Below the pieces are notes generated by a model. That model was not told where the DNA came from and ran no database searches. It worked only from the letters and a program-made list of their open reading frames with translations. A program made the position numbers and the translations under genes. This document shows, one piece after another, positions 7,807-16,113 of a DNA stretch of 64,000 bases. How positions within the stretch are numbered: position 1 is the first letter of the stretch; the number at the start of each line of letters is the position of its first letter. This DNA is from Geodermatophilaceae bacterium (GTDB lineage: Bacteria; Actinomycetota; Actinomycetes; Mycobacteriales; Geodermatophilaceae): the NCBI GenBank assembly GCA_013812145.1, contig JACCTY010000098.1:1-64000 (forward strand), given 5' to 3'.

Positions 7807-8988
7807 ATGTGGGCGGAGCTGTTGCCCATCGGACGGCTGGCTAGCGGTGGATATCGGCGCTTCGCCTGGACGTCGGCGGACATGGCCTGCCGGGAGTGGT
7901 TCCGCGCCGAGGCGCACACCCGTGGCATGGACGTCGAAACCGACCGCAACGGAAACCTGTGGGCCTGGCTCGGAGGCCCCGGGCCCGACGCGTTTGTCAC
8001 CGGCAGCCATCTGGACTCCGTCCCCGGCGGGGGCGCGTACGACGGCCCGCTCGGCATCGTCTCCGCGTTCGCCGCGATCGACGCACTCCTGGCTCGCGGG
8101 TCCACGCCGGCCCAACCGATCGCGGTGGTTGCGTTCGTCGACGAGGAGGGCGCCCGCTTCGGTGTGGCCTGCCTCGGCTCGCGGCTGTCGATTGGCGCGG
8201 CCGACCCTGCCCGCACGCTCGCCCTGGCGGATTCCGACGGCACCCGCCTAGCCGAGGCGATGCACGCGCAAGGCCACGATCCCGAGCAGGTAGGCGCCGA
8301 CCCCGAGGCGCTGCGACGGATCGGCGTGTTCGTCGAACTGCACGTCGAGCAGGGGCGGGCGCTCGTCGACCTGAACAACCCCATCGGGCTCGCTACTGCG
8401 ATCTGGCCGCACGGGCGCTGGCGATACGACTTCCTCGGCGAGGGCAACCACGCCGGTACGACGGCGCTGTCCGACCGGCGTGACCCGATGCTCAGCTACG
8501 CGATGACCGTGCTCGCCGCCCGAAAGCAGGCCCGGCTCGCTGACGCGCTGGCGACGTTCGGGAAGGTCACCGTCGACCCGGGCGGCACCAACGCGATCGC
8601 AGCGGGCGTGACCGCTTGGCTGGACAGCCGCGCGCCGGATGAGGCGACGCTCACCGAGCTGGTGGCCGGGATCGAGCAGCAAGCCGCCGATCGGGCCGCG
8701 CGGGACGGCGTGCGGTTGACGGTGACCGCCGAGTCCATGACGCCGCTCGTCAGCTTCCCACGTGGCCCACTCGACTGGGCAGCGGACCTGCTCGGCGAAC
8801 CGCCCCGCCTCGCCACCGGCGCCGGGCACGACGCAGGTGTGCTGGCCAGCGCCGGTGTGCCCACCGCCATGGTGTTCGTCCGCAACCCGACCGGGGTGTC
8901 CCACTCCCCGGCCGAACACGCGGAACTGGACGACTGCCTGGCCGGTGTCGCCGCCCTCACCGAACTCATGGTGCGACACACGTGTTGA
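7807..8988 (+). CDS. M20-family amidohydrolase (allantoate/N-carbamoyl amino acid hydrolase type) in the hut operon
   Basis: The protein has 393 residues and is a metallo-amidohydrolase of the hydantoinase/carbamoylase branch of M20. Metal-binding motifs are GSHLDSVPGGGAYDGPLG and VAFVDEEGARF, with ELHVEQGRAL typical of the branch and the dimerisation-domain GEGNHAGTT. Known family members release ammonia or carbamoyl/formyl groups from N-substituted amino acids. Its place between hutU and hutF suggests that it deformylates N-formyl-L-glutamate, a role HutG plays elsewhere; no hutG is seen here. It starts at ATG 7807 directly after palindromic repeat copy 1, and its TGA overlaps the hutF GTG. 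Confidence 0.85.
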   Translation: MWAELLPIGRLASGGYRRFAWTSADMACREWFRAEAHTRGMDVETDRNGNLWAWLGGPGPDAFVTGSHLDSVPGGGAYDGPLGIVSAFAAIDALLARGSTPAQPIAVVAFVDEEGARFGVACLGSRLSIGAADPARTLALADSDGTRLAEAMHAQGHDPEQVGADPEALRRIGVFVELHVEQGRALVDLNNPIGLATAIWPHGRWRYDFLGEGNHAGTTALSDRRDPMLSYAMTVLAARKQARLADALATFGKVTVDPGGTNAIAAGVTAWLDSRAPDEATLTELVAGIEQQAADRAARDGVRLTVTAESMTPLVSFPRGPLDWAADLLGEPPRLATGAGHDAGVLASAGVPTAMVFVRNPTGVSHSPAEHAELDDCLAGVAALTELMVRHTC

Positions 8989-10307
8989 ACGGCTGGTGGT
9001 GCGAGCAGGCGTGGTTGCCGTCCGGCGTCGTGGCGCGAAACGTCCGGATCGACGTCTCCGAAGGCCGGATCACGGCGGTCACCCCGGACCGCCCGGCCGG
9101 CGATGCGCGGCGGCTCAGCGGACTCACTCTGCCTGGCTTCGCCAACGCACATTCGCACGCCTTCCATCGGGCGCTGCGCGGCCGCACCCAACAAGGCGGG
9201 GGCACGTTCTGGACCTGGCGCGAGCAGATGTACGCCGTCGCCGGGCGACTCGACCCGGACACGCACCTCGCGCTGGCCAGGGCGACATATGCGGAAATGG
9301 CGCTGGCCGGGATCACCTGCGTCGGTGAGTTCCACTACCTGCACCACCAGCCGGGCGGATCGCCGTACGACCAGCCCAACGCCATGGGCGAGGTGCTGAT
9401 CCAGGCCGCCGCCGAGGCCGGGATTCGCATCACCCTGCTTGATACCTGCTACCTCGCCGGCGGGATCGGGCGGCCGCTGGAGGAACCCCAGCTGCGGTTC
9501 GGGGACCGCGCAGCCGCTTCATGGGCCGAGCGGGCCGCGGCACTGTCCACATCGGACACTGCCCGGATCGGCGCCGCGCTGCACTCAGTGCGGGCAGTTC
9601 CCGCCGACCAGATCGCACAGATCGTCGAGTGGGCAGGGGTACGTCAAGCACCGCTGCACGTGCACCTTTCGGAGCAGGTCGCTGAGAACGAGCAGTGCCT
9701 TGCCGCCTACGGCATGACTCCGACGCAGTTGCTGGCAGACCGGGGAGCGCTCGGGCCCCGCACCGTCGCCGTACACGGGACCCATCTGACTCAAGGCGAC
9801 ATCGCGCTGCTGGGGTCCGGTGGAACCGGGGTCTGCCTGTGCCCGACGACGGAACGAGATCTCGCCGACGGGATCGGCCCGGCGCGGCGGCTCGCCACGG
9901 CTGGGAGCCCCTTGTCCCTCGGCAGCGACAGCCACGCGGTCATCGACCTGCTCGAGGAAGCACGCGCGGTGGAGCTGGACGAGCGACTGTCCACACAGGA
10001 GCGTGGGCACTTCGACCCACGCGAGCTGCTTGAAATGGCCACAGCAGCTGGACACGCGGCGCTGGGCTGGCCAGCGGCCGGTCGGCTCGAGCCAGGTGCG
10101 CTGGCAGACTTCACGACGGTGCGGTTGGACGGTCCCAGAACCGCGGGAGCGGGTGATCACGCCGCCGAGACGATCGTCTTCGCGGCGACCGGCGCGGATG
10201 TGACCGGCGTGGTGGTGGACGGTCGGGAGGTCGTGCGAGACGGTAGACATCTCCTGGTACCGGATGTCGCGCGGGCGCTGGACGAGGCGATCGGAGCGGT
10301 GACATGA
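8982..10307 (+). CDS. hutF: Formimidoylglutamate deiminase HutF
   Basis: The protein has 441 residues and belongs to the amidohydrolase superfamily. It converts N-formimino-L-glutamate to N-formyl-L-glutamate plus ammonia. Seen are the metal ligands in [18 protein letters not shown], the family-specific [26 protein letters not shown], the later AVHGTHLT and the Asp of SLGSDSHA. The start GTG 8982 lies inside the end of the M20 gene (7-nt overlap ending in TGA), suggesting translational coupling. hutI follows 19 nt later. Together with hutH, hutU and hutI this implies the five-step, two-ammonia version of the histidine pathway. Confidence 0.93.
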   Translation: MLNGWWCEQAWLPSGVVARNVRIDVSEGRITAVTPDRPAGDARRLSGLTLPGFANAHSHAFHRALRGRTQQGGGTFWTWREQMYAVAGRLDPDTHLALARATYAEMALAGITCVGEFHYLHHQPGGSPYDQPNAMGEVLIQAAAEAGIRITLLDTCYLAGGIGRPLEEPQLRFGDRAAASWAERAAALSTSDTARIGAALHSVRAVPADQIAQIVEWAGVRQAPLHVHLSEQVAENEQCLAAYGMTPTQLLADRGALGPRTVAVHGTHLTQGDIALLGSGGTGVCLCPTTERDLADGIGPARRLATAGSPLSLGSDSHAVIDLLEEARAVELDERLSTQERGHFDPRELLEMATAAGHAALGWPAAGRLEPGALADFTTVRLDGPRTAGAGDHAAETIVFAATGADVTGVVVDGREVVRDGRHLLVPDVARALDEAIGAVT

Positions 10308-10326
10308 GAATTGCCCTGCCAGCCTC

Positions 10327-11490
10327 ATGACTAGCACAGCGCTGACGGGCATCGGGCTGCTCGTCACCCATGATCCTGAGTTCGGCGAGCTGCGGGATGC
10401 GGCCCTGATAATCGACGAGGACCGGATCGCGTGGATCGGCCAGCCGGCGGACGTCCCGGCTGCCGACGACGCCACAGACCTGGACGGTCGCTGCGTCATT
10501 CCGGGCTTCGTCGACAGCCACACGCACTTGGTCTTCGCGGGAGACCGGGCACCGGAGTTCGAGGCGCGGATGGCGGGGCAGCCGTACACCGCCGGTGGCA
10601 TCCAGAGCACCGTCGCGGCCACCCGCGCGGCCTCGGACGACGAACTCACCGCACACGCTGCCACCCTGCTCGCCGAGATGCTCGCCTCTGGCACCACGAC
10701 GACAGAGATCAAGACCGGCTACGGACTGTCCACAGTGGATGAGCAGCGCTCCGCTCAGGTCGCCGCCCGGCTCTCCGACGACGTCACGTTCCTCGGAGCG
10801 CACGTCGTACCACCGGAGTACGCGGATCGCCCGGAGGACTATGTAGCCCTGGTGACCGGCCCGATGCTCGATGCATGCGCACCCCACTGTCGCTGGATCG
10901 ACGTATTCTGCGACCGGGGTGCGTTCGACGCCGACCAGGTGCGGGCGATCCTGACGGCAGGCGCCGCGCGGGGGCTGGGTCTCCGGGTGCACGCCAATCA
11001 GCTCGCCCACGGGCCGGGCGTTCAGCTCGCCGTCGAGCTGGGCGCGGCCTCCGCCGACCACTGCACCCACCTGAGCGACGCCGACGTGCAGGCGCTGGCC
11101 GGCTCTGCGACTGTCGCCACGCTGTTGCCGGGGGCGGAGTTCAGCACCCGATCGCCGTACCCCGATGCCCGACTGCTGCTCGACGCCGGGGTGACCGTCG
11201 CCCTGGCCACGGACTGCAACCCGGGTTCGTCGTACACGTCCAACATGGCCTTCTGCATCGCACTGGCCGTACGCGAGATGGGCATGACGCCGGCAGAGGC
11301 CCTGTGGGCTGCCAGCGCCGGTGGAGCGCGAGCGCTGCGCCGCGATGACGTGGGCGTGATCGCCGTCGGCGCGCGGGCGGACCTGGTTGCGCTGCGGGCA
11401 CCCTCGCCGGTGCACCTGGCCTACCGGCCCGGCGTACCGCTCGTCGAGGCCACCTGGAAGGACGGCCAGCCGATCAGCGCACGGCTGTGA
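10327..11490 (+). CDS. hutI: Imidazolonepropionase
   Basis: Third step of histidine degradation: 4-imidazolone-5-propionate to N-formimino-L-glutamate. The protein has 387 residues with the amidohydrolase barrel: metal ligands in [21 protein letters not shown], a substrate-contact region [12 protein letters not shown], the third His in [20 protein letters not shown], and the Asp of [13 protein letters not shown]. It starts at ATG 10327 and is the last gene of the hut operon. The next gene converges from the opposite strand 40 nt downstream. An internal TCCACAGTGGA palindrome lies at 10729-10739 (see findings). Confidence 0.95.
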   Translation: MTSTALTGIGLLVTHDPEFGELRDAALIIDEDRIAWIGQPADVPAADDATDLDGRCVIPGFVDSHTHLVFAGDRAPEFEARMAGQPYTAGGIQSTVAATRAASDDELTAHAATLLAEMLASGTTTTEIKTGYGLSTVDEQRSAQVAARLSDDVTFLGAHVVPPEYADRPEDYVALVTGPMLDACAPHCRWIDVFCDRGAFDADQVRAILTAGAARGLGLRVHANQLAHGPGVQLAVELGAASADHCTHLSDADVQALAGSATVATLLPGAEFSTRSPYPDARLLLDAGVTVALATDCNPGSSYTSNMAFCIALAVREMGMTPAEALWAASAGGARALRRDDVGVIAVGARADLVALRAPSPVHLAYRPGVPLVEATWKDGQPISARL

Positions 11491-11530
11491 ACCGTCTGCG
11501 TTCCGGCCCGCTGCGGCTCTGCCCGGGCGG

Positions 11531-12391
11531 CTAGCCGGCAAGAAGAAAGGCGCGCAGCTCGTCGAGAGTCTGCGCTGGGCGCTCCTCTACGAGGAAGTGC
11601 CCGGCGTCCAGGGCTGCGCCGCGAACGTCGACGGCGTACTCCCGCCACACCTGCAGCGGCTCGTGCAACCCGCCTACGACACCGTTGGCGCCCCACAGCA
11701 CCAGCAGCGGCTGCTCGATCCGGCGTCCTCGATCCGCTTCGTCGTGCTCCTGGTCGACACCGATGGCGGCCCGATAGTCCTCGCAGATGGCGTGCACGGT
11801 CGTCGCGTCGAAGCACCGCTCGTACTCGGCCAGCGCTTCCGGGGCAAAGGCGTCCAAGCCCGTCCCGAGTCCGCCGAGCGCACGGTGCAGGTAGAGCAAC
11901 GGATCCCCACCGATCAGGCGTTCGGGAAGATCCTCGGGCTGGCTCAGGAAGAACCAGTGGTAGTAGCGACTGGCCAGCCGTCGGTCGACATGCGCAAGAA
12001 CGTGCCGGGTCGGGACGATGTCCAAGACGGCCATTCGGTCGATTGAGTCCGGGTGGTCCAGAGCCATCCGGTGCGCCGTCCGCGCGCCCCGGTCGTGCCC
12101 GGCCACGGCAAACCGGTCGAACCCCAGCGTGCGCATCACAGTCAGCTGATCATCGGCCATGGCTCGAAAGCTGTAGTCGTTGTCAGTAGGCGCCGTCGAG
12201 TCGCCGTAACCGCGCAGGTCCGCGGCGACGACAGTGTGGTGCTCTGCCAGCCCGGGCGCGATCTGATGCCACATCGCCAGCGTCTGCGGATAGCCGTGCA
12301 GCAGAAGCAGCGGTGAGCCGGCCCCGGCGCGCATGACGTTGATCGTGGTGGCACCGACCGGTATCCGGTAGTTCTCGAAGCTCTCGAACAT
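11531..12391 (-). CDS. Alpha/beta hydrolase, epoxide hydrolase/fluoroacetate dehalogenase-like
   Basis: The protein has 286 residues. The oxyanion motif HGYPQT (32-37) and nucleophile Asp100 in AVAGHDRGART mark the epoxide hydrolase/haloacetate dehalogenase branch; the catalytic His is in DAGHFLVEERP near the end. The cap region contains YHWFFLSQPEDLPE, typical of the haloacetate-dehalogenase-like group. The natural substrate cannot be deduced. The ATG (complement of 12389-12391) was chosen because the ORF upstream of it is out of character for the family. It is divergent from the three-peptide locus across a 223-nt gap, so a regulatory link is possible. Confidence 0.87.
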   Translation of the reverse strand: MFESFENYRIPVGATTINVMRAGAGSPLLLLHGYPQTLAMWHQIAPGLAEHHTVVAADLRGYGDSTAPTDNDYSFRAMADDQLTVMRTLGFDRFAVAGHDRGARTAHRMALDHPDSIDRMAVLDIVPTRHVLAHVDRRLASRYYHWFFLSQPEDLPERLIGGDPLLYLHRALGGLGTGLDAFAPEALAEYERCFDATTVHAICEDYRAAIGVDQEHDEADRGRRIEQPLLVLWGANGVVGGLHEPLQVWREYAVDVRGAALDAGHFLVEERPAQTLDELRAFLLAG

Positions 12392-12415
12392 GGCGTGTTC
12401 CGTTCGGCGACGAAG

Positions 12416-12449
12416 GTGGTGTTCCCCGCTCTGGTGTGTCCAACACCAC
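12416..12449. promoter_or_regulatory. Inverted repeat in the divergent promoter region, candidate operator
   Basis: Perfect 8-bp arms GTGGTGTT (12416-12423) and AACACCAC (12442-12449) are separated by 18 nt. Nested inside is a tighter palindrome, TGGTGT-5 nt-ACACCA (12432-12448). It lies 25 bp upstream of the alpha/beta hydrolase start, in the gap shared with the peptide locus. TetR-like operators often have this form, but no regulator gene is adjacent. Confidence 0.45.
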
Positions 12450-12614
12450 TGCGCTGGATCATGAACATTGTCGGAATGGGGTTGACAACCGTCGCACGAC
12501 CTGTCCAAGGCGTGTTGGCACCGCTACGCGGCACATGTCGACCGCCCCGGGCCGCACTGGGCCACCGGCGACACCATCCGAATGTGCCGGCCCCGCTCCG
12601 AGGAGGTGAACGCC
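12450..12614 (+). promoter_or_regulatory. Probable promoter and leader region of the three-peptide operon
   Basis: The remainder of the gap upstream of the first peptide holds a perfect TTGACA at 12482-12487, but no convincing -10 hexamer at the right distance, so the promoter is tentative. The Shine-Dalgarno GAGGAGGTGA at 12600-12609 immediately precedes the first peptide. No other gene is visible in this gap. Confidence 0.35.
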
Positions 12615-12692
12615 ATGAAGATCGCGATTCGCAAGGTCGAGGCCCTGCGCCTGACCTGCATGCCATGCGGTGGCGGCTGCGCCGCTCCATAG
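12615..12692 (+). CDS. Cys/Gly-rich short peptide 1, candidate RiPP precursor
   Basis: This 25-residue peptide is preceded by a perfect Shine-Dalgarno (GAGGAGGTGA, 12600-12609) at 5-nt spacing. Residues 1-14 are a basic leader-like part, MKIAIRKVEALRLT; residues 15-25 are CMPCGGGCAAP, with three Cys. It is the first of three tandem paralogues with near-identical leaders. Size, tandem duplication, a conserved leader with a Cys-rich tail, and a downstream protein with PqqD/RRE-like and M50-like parts all fit a ribosomally made, modified peptide precursor. No known family is recognised. Product and modification are unknown. Confidence 0.85.
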   Translation: MKIAIRKVEALRLTCMPCGGGCAAP

Positions 12693-12745
12693 CAGGCCCG
12701 CACTGACCAACAGTGATCCCGGCCAGCACCGAGGAGGTGAGCAAT

Positions 12746-12826
12746 ATGAAGATCGCGATTCGCAAGGTCGAGGCTCTGCGCCTGACACGTATGCCGTGCG
12801 GTGGCGGTTGTGCCGCATCCCCGTAG
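12746..12826 (+). CDS. Cys/Gly-rich short peptide 2, candidate RiPP precursor (Arg replaces first Cys)
   Basis: This 26-residue paralogue of peptide 1 has GAGGAGGTGA at 12731-12740 and ATG 12746. The leader is identical to that of peptide 1 over residues 1-14. The tail is RMPCGGGCAASP: position 15 is Arg (CGT) instead of Cys (TGC), leaving two Cys in the CGGGC motif. Synonymous differences from peptide 1 (for example GCT for GCC, ACA for ACC) alongside a conserved protein sequence suggest selection on the peptide. It is 53 nt downstream of peptide 1, in the same transcript direction. Confidence 0.85.
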   Translation: MKIAIRKVEALRLTRMPCGGGCAASP

Positions 12827-12877
12827 GACACCGGCGACACAACGATTCACCCGGTCAGCACGGAGGAGGTGAACCAT

Positions 12878-12961
12878 ATGAAGATCGCGATTCGCAAGGT
12901 TGAGGCGGTGCGTCTGACTTGCATGCCGTGCGGTGGCGGATGCGGCGCCGTATCCCCGTAG
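12878..12961 (+). CDS. Cys/Gly-rich short peptide 3, candidate RiPP precursor
   Basis: This 27-residue paralogue has a Shine-Dalgarno at 12863-12872 and ATG 12878. The leader differs from peptides 1 and 2 only by Val for Leu at position 11. The tail is CMPCGGGCGAVSP, with three Cys. Peptides 1-3 differ most at the extreme C-terminus (AAP, AASP, GAVSP) while MPCGGGC is invariant, so that motif is the likely modified or metal-binding core. The large membrane protein starts 44 nt further on with no obvious terminator between. Confidence 0.85.
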   Translation: MKIAIRKVEAVRLTCMPCGGGCGAVSP

Positions 12962-13005
12962 GAACAGGACGCTGCTAGAGCCCGCCGCTCCCGGATCGAG
13001 GATCG

Positions 13006-14859
13006 ATGGCCAGTCCCGTAGAAGACGTTCCGGTTGGCTCCGACCTGCGGGAAGCGCTGCGCCGGTTGACCGTGGATCGAGACGGTGACGAGTTCATAAT
13101 CGCTCGGTCTGATCTCGACCTCTACGTGGCGGTCCCACGGCCCGGCGCGGTCTTGATCGAGGCTCTGCGAGACGGCGCCTCGCTGGCTGCGGCAACAGAG
13201 CAGGCCAGCGACGCCGCCGGTGAGGAGGTCGACGCAACCGACTTCCTCACCGGCCTGGGCGAGGCGGGGCTGCTGGACAACGCCGACGGTGCGGGCACGG
13301 TGACCGGCACGCGCATCGGATGGGTGGAACGCATACCCCGGGCGGTCGTCAGGCCACTGTTCGGCCGGATCGCGTGGGCGATCTACGTCGCCGCCGCGCT
13401 CACGGCGGTCTTCCTGCTGCTGTTCCGCCCGGATCTGCGGCCCCTCTTCGACGACATCTGGTTCCTGAGCGATCCGATCTGGTCGTTGCTCGCGCTGTTC
13501 GCCATGTCAATGATCATCGCGGGCGGCCACGAGTGCTGGCACTGGCTCGCCGGTCGTGCACTTGGGGTACCGGCCAGGTTCCGGGTGAGCCGGCGCGGTG
13601 TCTTCGTCGTCTTCGAAAGCGACCTGAGCCCGTTGGTCACGTTGCCCCGACGGGCCCGGTACTCGCCGATGCTCGCCGGTCTCGCGTTCGACATCGTGCT
13701 GCTCGCCGCGGCGCTGCTGCTGCGCTTGGGCTACCGCGAGGAGGTGCTCGGCGTTCCGCCGGCGTTCGACCGTTTCCTCGGCGCATTGATCTTCGGACAG
13801 CTCGTCGTCGTGGCCTGGCAGGTGTCCGGTGTCGCGTTCCGCTCCGACAGCTATGCGGTCCTCGCCAATGCGCTGGGCTGCCACAACCTGTACCGCGCCA
13901 CCGCGCTGACCGTCAAGCGTGGGCTGTGGCGGCTCCACGGCGGCGAGGCCAAGGAGTTGGCGGGCATAGGCTCTCGCGACCGCTCGGTCGCGAACTGGTT
14001 CTGGCTGGTTTATGTCGCCGGCGGCTTCCTGATGTTCTGGGTGCTGTTCAGCTACCTGATCCCGTTCAGCTACGGGATGATCAGCTGGGTCGGCCCCAAT
14101 ATCACCGCGCTCGCTGCCGACACGTTCGTGTTCTGGCAGTCCCTCGCGCTGGTGGCACTTCTGCTGGCGCAGTTCGCGGTGGTCCCGCTGATCGCACGGC
14201 GGGAGCGCCGCCAAGGTCGCCGCGCCGCGCCGACCCCGACCGTCTCACCCGAGACCGGTCCGGTCAGGTCGCCGGACAGCACGGCATGGCGGGTGATATT
14301 CGCCGTCCTCGCGATCTTCACCTTGGCCTACGCCGGCAACGACCTGAAGAAGTACGTCGGGGCCTCCACGGACGCCACCGCGACCAACCTGGCCGCAGCG
14401 GCCGAGGACGACAGCTGCCTGCCCGGCCAACAGGTCACCATCTTGGACTTCCCGCATGTTTCCGCGCGGGCGGCCGCGGACGCCGTCTACAACTCCAATC
14501 CGCCGACCTCGGGAGCGCATTACGGCGCCGCCGTCGCACCCGGCATCTACAGCAAGCATCTGCCCGCCGGGCTGAGCGTCCATGCGATGGAGCACGGGCG
14601 CGTCGTCATTCACTACCGGCCGGACACACCAGCCGACATCGTCCGCGAACTGGAGAGTATTGCCAAGCGGTACGCGCGCGACACCGTCCTGCACCCGAAC
14701 CCCGAGATCGACACGCAGATCGCGCTCACGGCCTGGGGTCGTATCGACACGCTGGAGCGCTACGACGAGGAACGCATCGTCACGTTCGTCGACACCCTGC
14801 GGAACCGCTACAACCATCACTCCACGATCGAACCCGATGAGTGCAGCGCCGGTCGCTGA
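13006..14859 (+). CDS. Membrane protein with PqqD/RRE-like N-terminus, M50-like metalloprotease domain and C-terminal DUF3105
   Basis: The protein has 617 residues. Residues about 18-91 have the PqqD/RiPP-recognition pattern: a DRDGDEFII strand, then VLIEALRDGASLAAA and FLTGLGEAGLLD. Hydrophobic helices follow at about 122-140, 158-174, 222-240, 256-277, 331-354, 378-396 and 428-443. HECWH at 175-179 is an HExxH zinc motif at the end of a helix, and SDSYAVLANALG (280-291) resembles the DGY...L third-ligand region of peptide-type M50 proteases. Residues about 470-612 match DUF3105 (NPPTSGAHYG, VHAMEHGRVVIHY), probably outside the membrane. I infer a maturation and/or export protein for the three upstream peptides. 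Confidence 0.82.
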   Translation: MASPVEDVPVGSDLREALRRLTVDRDGDEFIIARSDLDLYVAVPRPGAVLIEALRDGASLAAATEQASDAAGEEVDATDFLTGLGEAGLLDNADGAGTVTGTRIGWVERIPRAVVRPLFGRIAWAIYVAAALTAVFLLLFRPDLRPLFDDIWFLSDPIWSLLALFAMSMIIAGGHECWHWLAGRALGVPARFRVSRRGVFVVFESDLSPLVTLPRRARYSPMLAGLAFDIVLLAAALLLRLGYREEVLGVPPAFDRFLGALIFGQLVVVAWQVSGVAFRSDSYAVLANALGCHNLYRATALTVKRGLWRLHGGEAKELAGIGSRDRSVANWFWLVYVAGGFLMFWVLFSYLIPFSYGMISWVGPNITALAADTFVFWQSLALVALLLAQFAVVPLIARRERRQGRRAAPTPTVSPETGPVRSPDSTAWRVIFAVLAIFTLAYAGNDLKKYVGASTDATATNLAAAAEDDSCLPGQQVTILDFPHVSARAAADAVYNSNPPTSGAHYGAAVAPGIYSKHLPAGLSVHAMEHGRVVIHYRPDTPADIVRELESIAKRYARDTVLHPNPEIDTQIALTAWGRIDTLERYDEERIVTFVDTLRNRYNHHSTIEPDECSAGR

Positions 14860-14919
14860 TCTCGCCGGTTCCGCTGGTGCGTGTCATGCGAGCCCTGACC
14901 CGAATGTGACGATGGTGAC

Positions 14920-16113
14920 GTGGTCACGCTTCGCGCTTTGCTCGGCACGGGACTTCTGGTGGCATTCACCGCTTGTACGCCGAACGACACGGCTCCCGCC
15001 GTCGCGCCCACCTCGACGACCGCCGTCATCGCCTCCAGAGCGCCCGTTCCGGCGCGGGTCGACACTCCCCCGGACGCCTGCGCTCGCAGCGCCCTGAGCC
15101 GACTGGACCTGGCCGGTCGAGCAGGTCAGGTCATGATGGTCGGTCTCGAGGTCAGCGACCCCCTCGGCCGGTACGACGAGCTGGCCGCCGTCAGGATCGG
15201 GAACGTCTTTCTCGCCGGGCGCAGCGGCGCCGGAGTGGCAGCTATCCAGGCGGCGATCAGACAGCTGCAGACGACCGCGATCGGCGCAACCGGAAGCTAT
15301 CTGCATGTCGCGGTCGATCAGGAGGGCGGTAACGTGCAGACGCTGCGGGGGCCCGGCTTCACCGACCTGCCCACTGCGCTCGAACAGGCCGCCTCCGGGC
15401 CCGACGCGTTGCGCGCCCAGACCTCCGGGTGGGCCTCGGAACTCGTCACGGCCGGAATCACGCTGGACCTCGCCCCGGTTGGCGACGTCGTTCCGGAAGG
15501 AACTGCCCTGAGCAATCCGCCCATCGGAGCGTCCTCCCGGCAGTACGGCTCGGACCCCGCCGTCGTCGCGCCGTTGGTGGCCTCGGTTGTCGAGGCGATG
15601 GAGGAGGCGGGCCTAGCGGCCACCATCAAGCACTTCCCCGGGCTGGGGCGAGTTGGCCTGAACACCGACACCTCCACCGGCGCCGTCGACGCGCAGACCA
15701 CGGCCGAGGATCCGGCCCTGCGGCCGTTCGCTGCCGGCATCGACGCCGGCGCCACCGCGGTGATGGTTTCCTCCGCGTCGTACCCGCAGCTCGACCCGGA
15801 GAATCTGGCGCCGTTCTCGGCCGCGATCGTGCGGGGACTGCTCAAGGAGCGGCTCGGGTTCACCGGCGTCGTCGTGTCCGACGACCTGGGCCGCGCGGTG
15901 GCGGTTTCCGGTCGGACGCCGGAACAGCGGGCTGTCGACTTCGTCGCCGCCGGTGGCGACCTGGTACTGACCGTGGATGTCGACGACGCCGAGCCGATGA
16001 CCGCTGCGCTGATCGCGCGAAGTCAAACCGACCCCAGCTTTGCCTCGCGGCTGGACGACGCCGCGCTCCGAGTGCTGATCAGCAAGCAGGACGCGGGGCT
16101 GCTCATCTGTTAG
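14920..16113 (+). CDS. Glycoside hydrolase family 3 lipoprotein, beta-N-acetylhexosaminidase-like
   Basis: The protein has 397 residues. A signal peptide ending in the lipobox-like LVAFTAC predicts a lipoprotein. The GH3 domain shows VAVDQEGGNVQTLRGPGF, DLAPVGDVV, IKHFPGLGRVG and VVSDDLG, where the second Asp is the likely nucleophile. The family trims N-acetylglucosamine from peptidoglycan fragments (NagZ-type). The KHFPGxG...D arrangement is present, but the usual His in the D-x-H catalytic dyad loop is not obvious. The start is GTG 14920. The stop overlaps the convergent copD stop by 4 nt. Confidence 0.86.
   Translation: MVTLRALLGTGLLVAFTACTPNDTAPAVAPTSTTAVIASRAPVPARVDTPPDACARSALSRLDLAGRAGQVMMVGLEVSDPLGRYDELAAVRIGNVFLAGRSGAGVAAIQAAIRQLQTTAIGATGSYLHVAVDQEGGNVQTLRGPGFTDLPTALEQAASGPDALRAQTSGWASELVTAGITLDLAPVGDVVPEGTALSNPPIGASSRQYGSDPAVVAPLVASVVEAMEEAGLAATIKHFPGLGRVGLNTDTSTGAVDAQTTAEDPALRPFAAGIDAGATAVMVSSASYPQLDPENLAPFSAAIVRGLLKERLGFTGVVVSDDLGRAVAVSGRTPEQRAVDFVAAGGDLVLTVDVDDAEPMTAALIARSQTDPSFASRLDDAALRVLISKQDAGLLIC

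Larger units (their letters stand above)
12600..12961 (+). repeat. Three tandem gene-plus-RBS units, 131/132-bp period
   Basis: The start codons at 12615, 12746 and 12878 are spaced 131 and 132 bp apart. Each unit contains GAGGAGGTGA, an ATG and the peptide ORF. The coding part is far more conserved than the 51-53 nt spacers, and third-position changes predominate. Confidence 0.92.

Noticed and set aside
12670-12903. Plus-strand 77-codon ORF through the peptide repeats
   Set aside because: It reads the tandem units in another frame. The three ATG ORFs with perfect RBSs and conserved third positions are the real genes.
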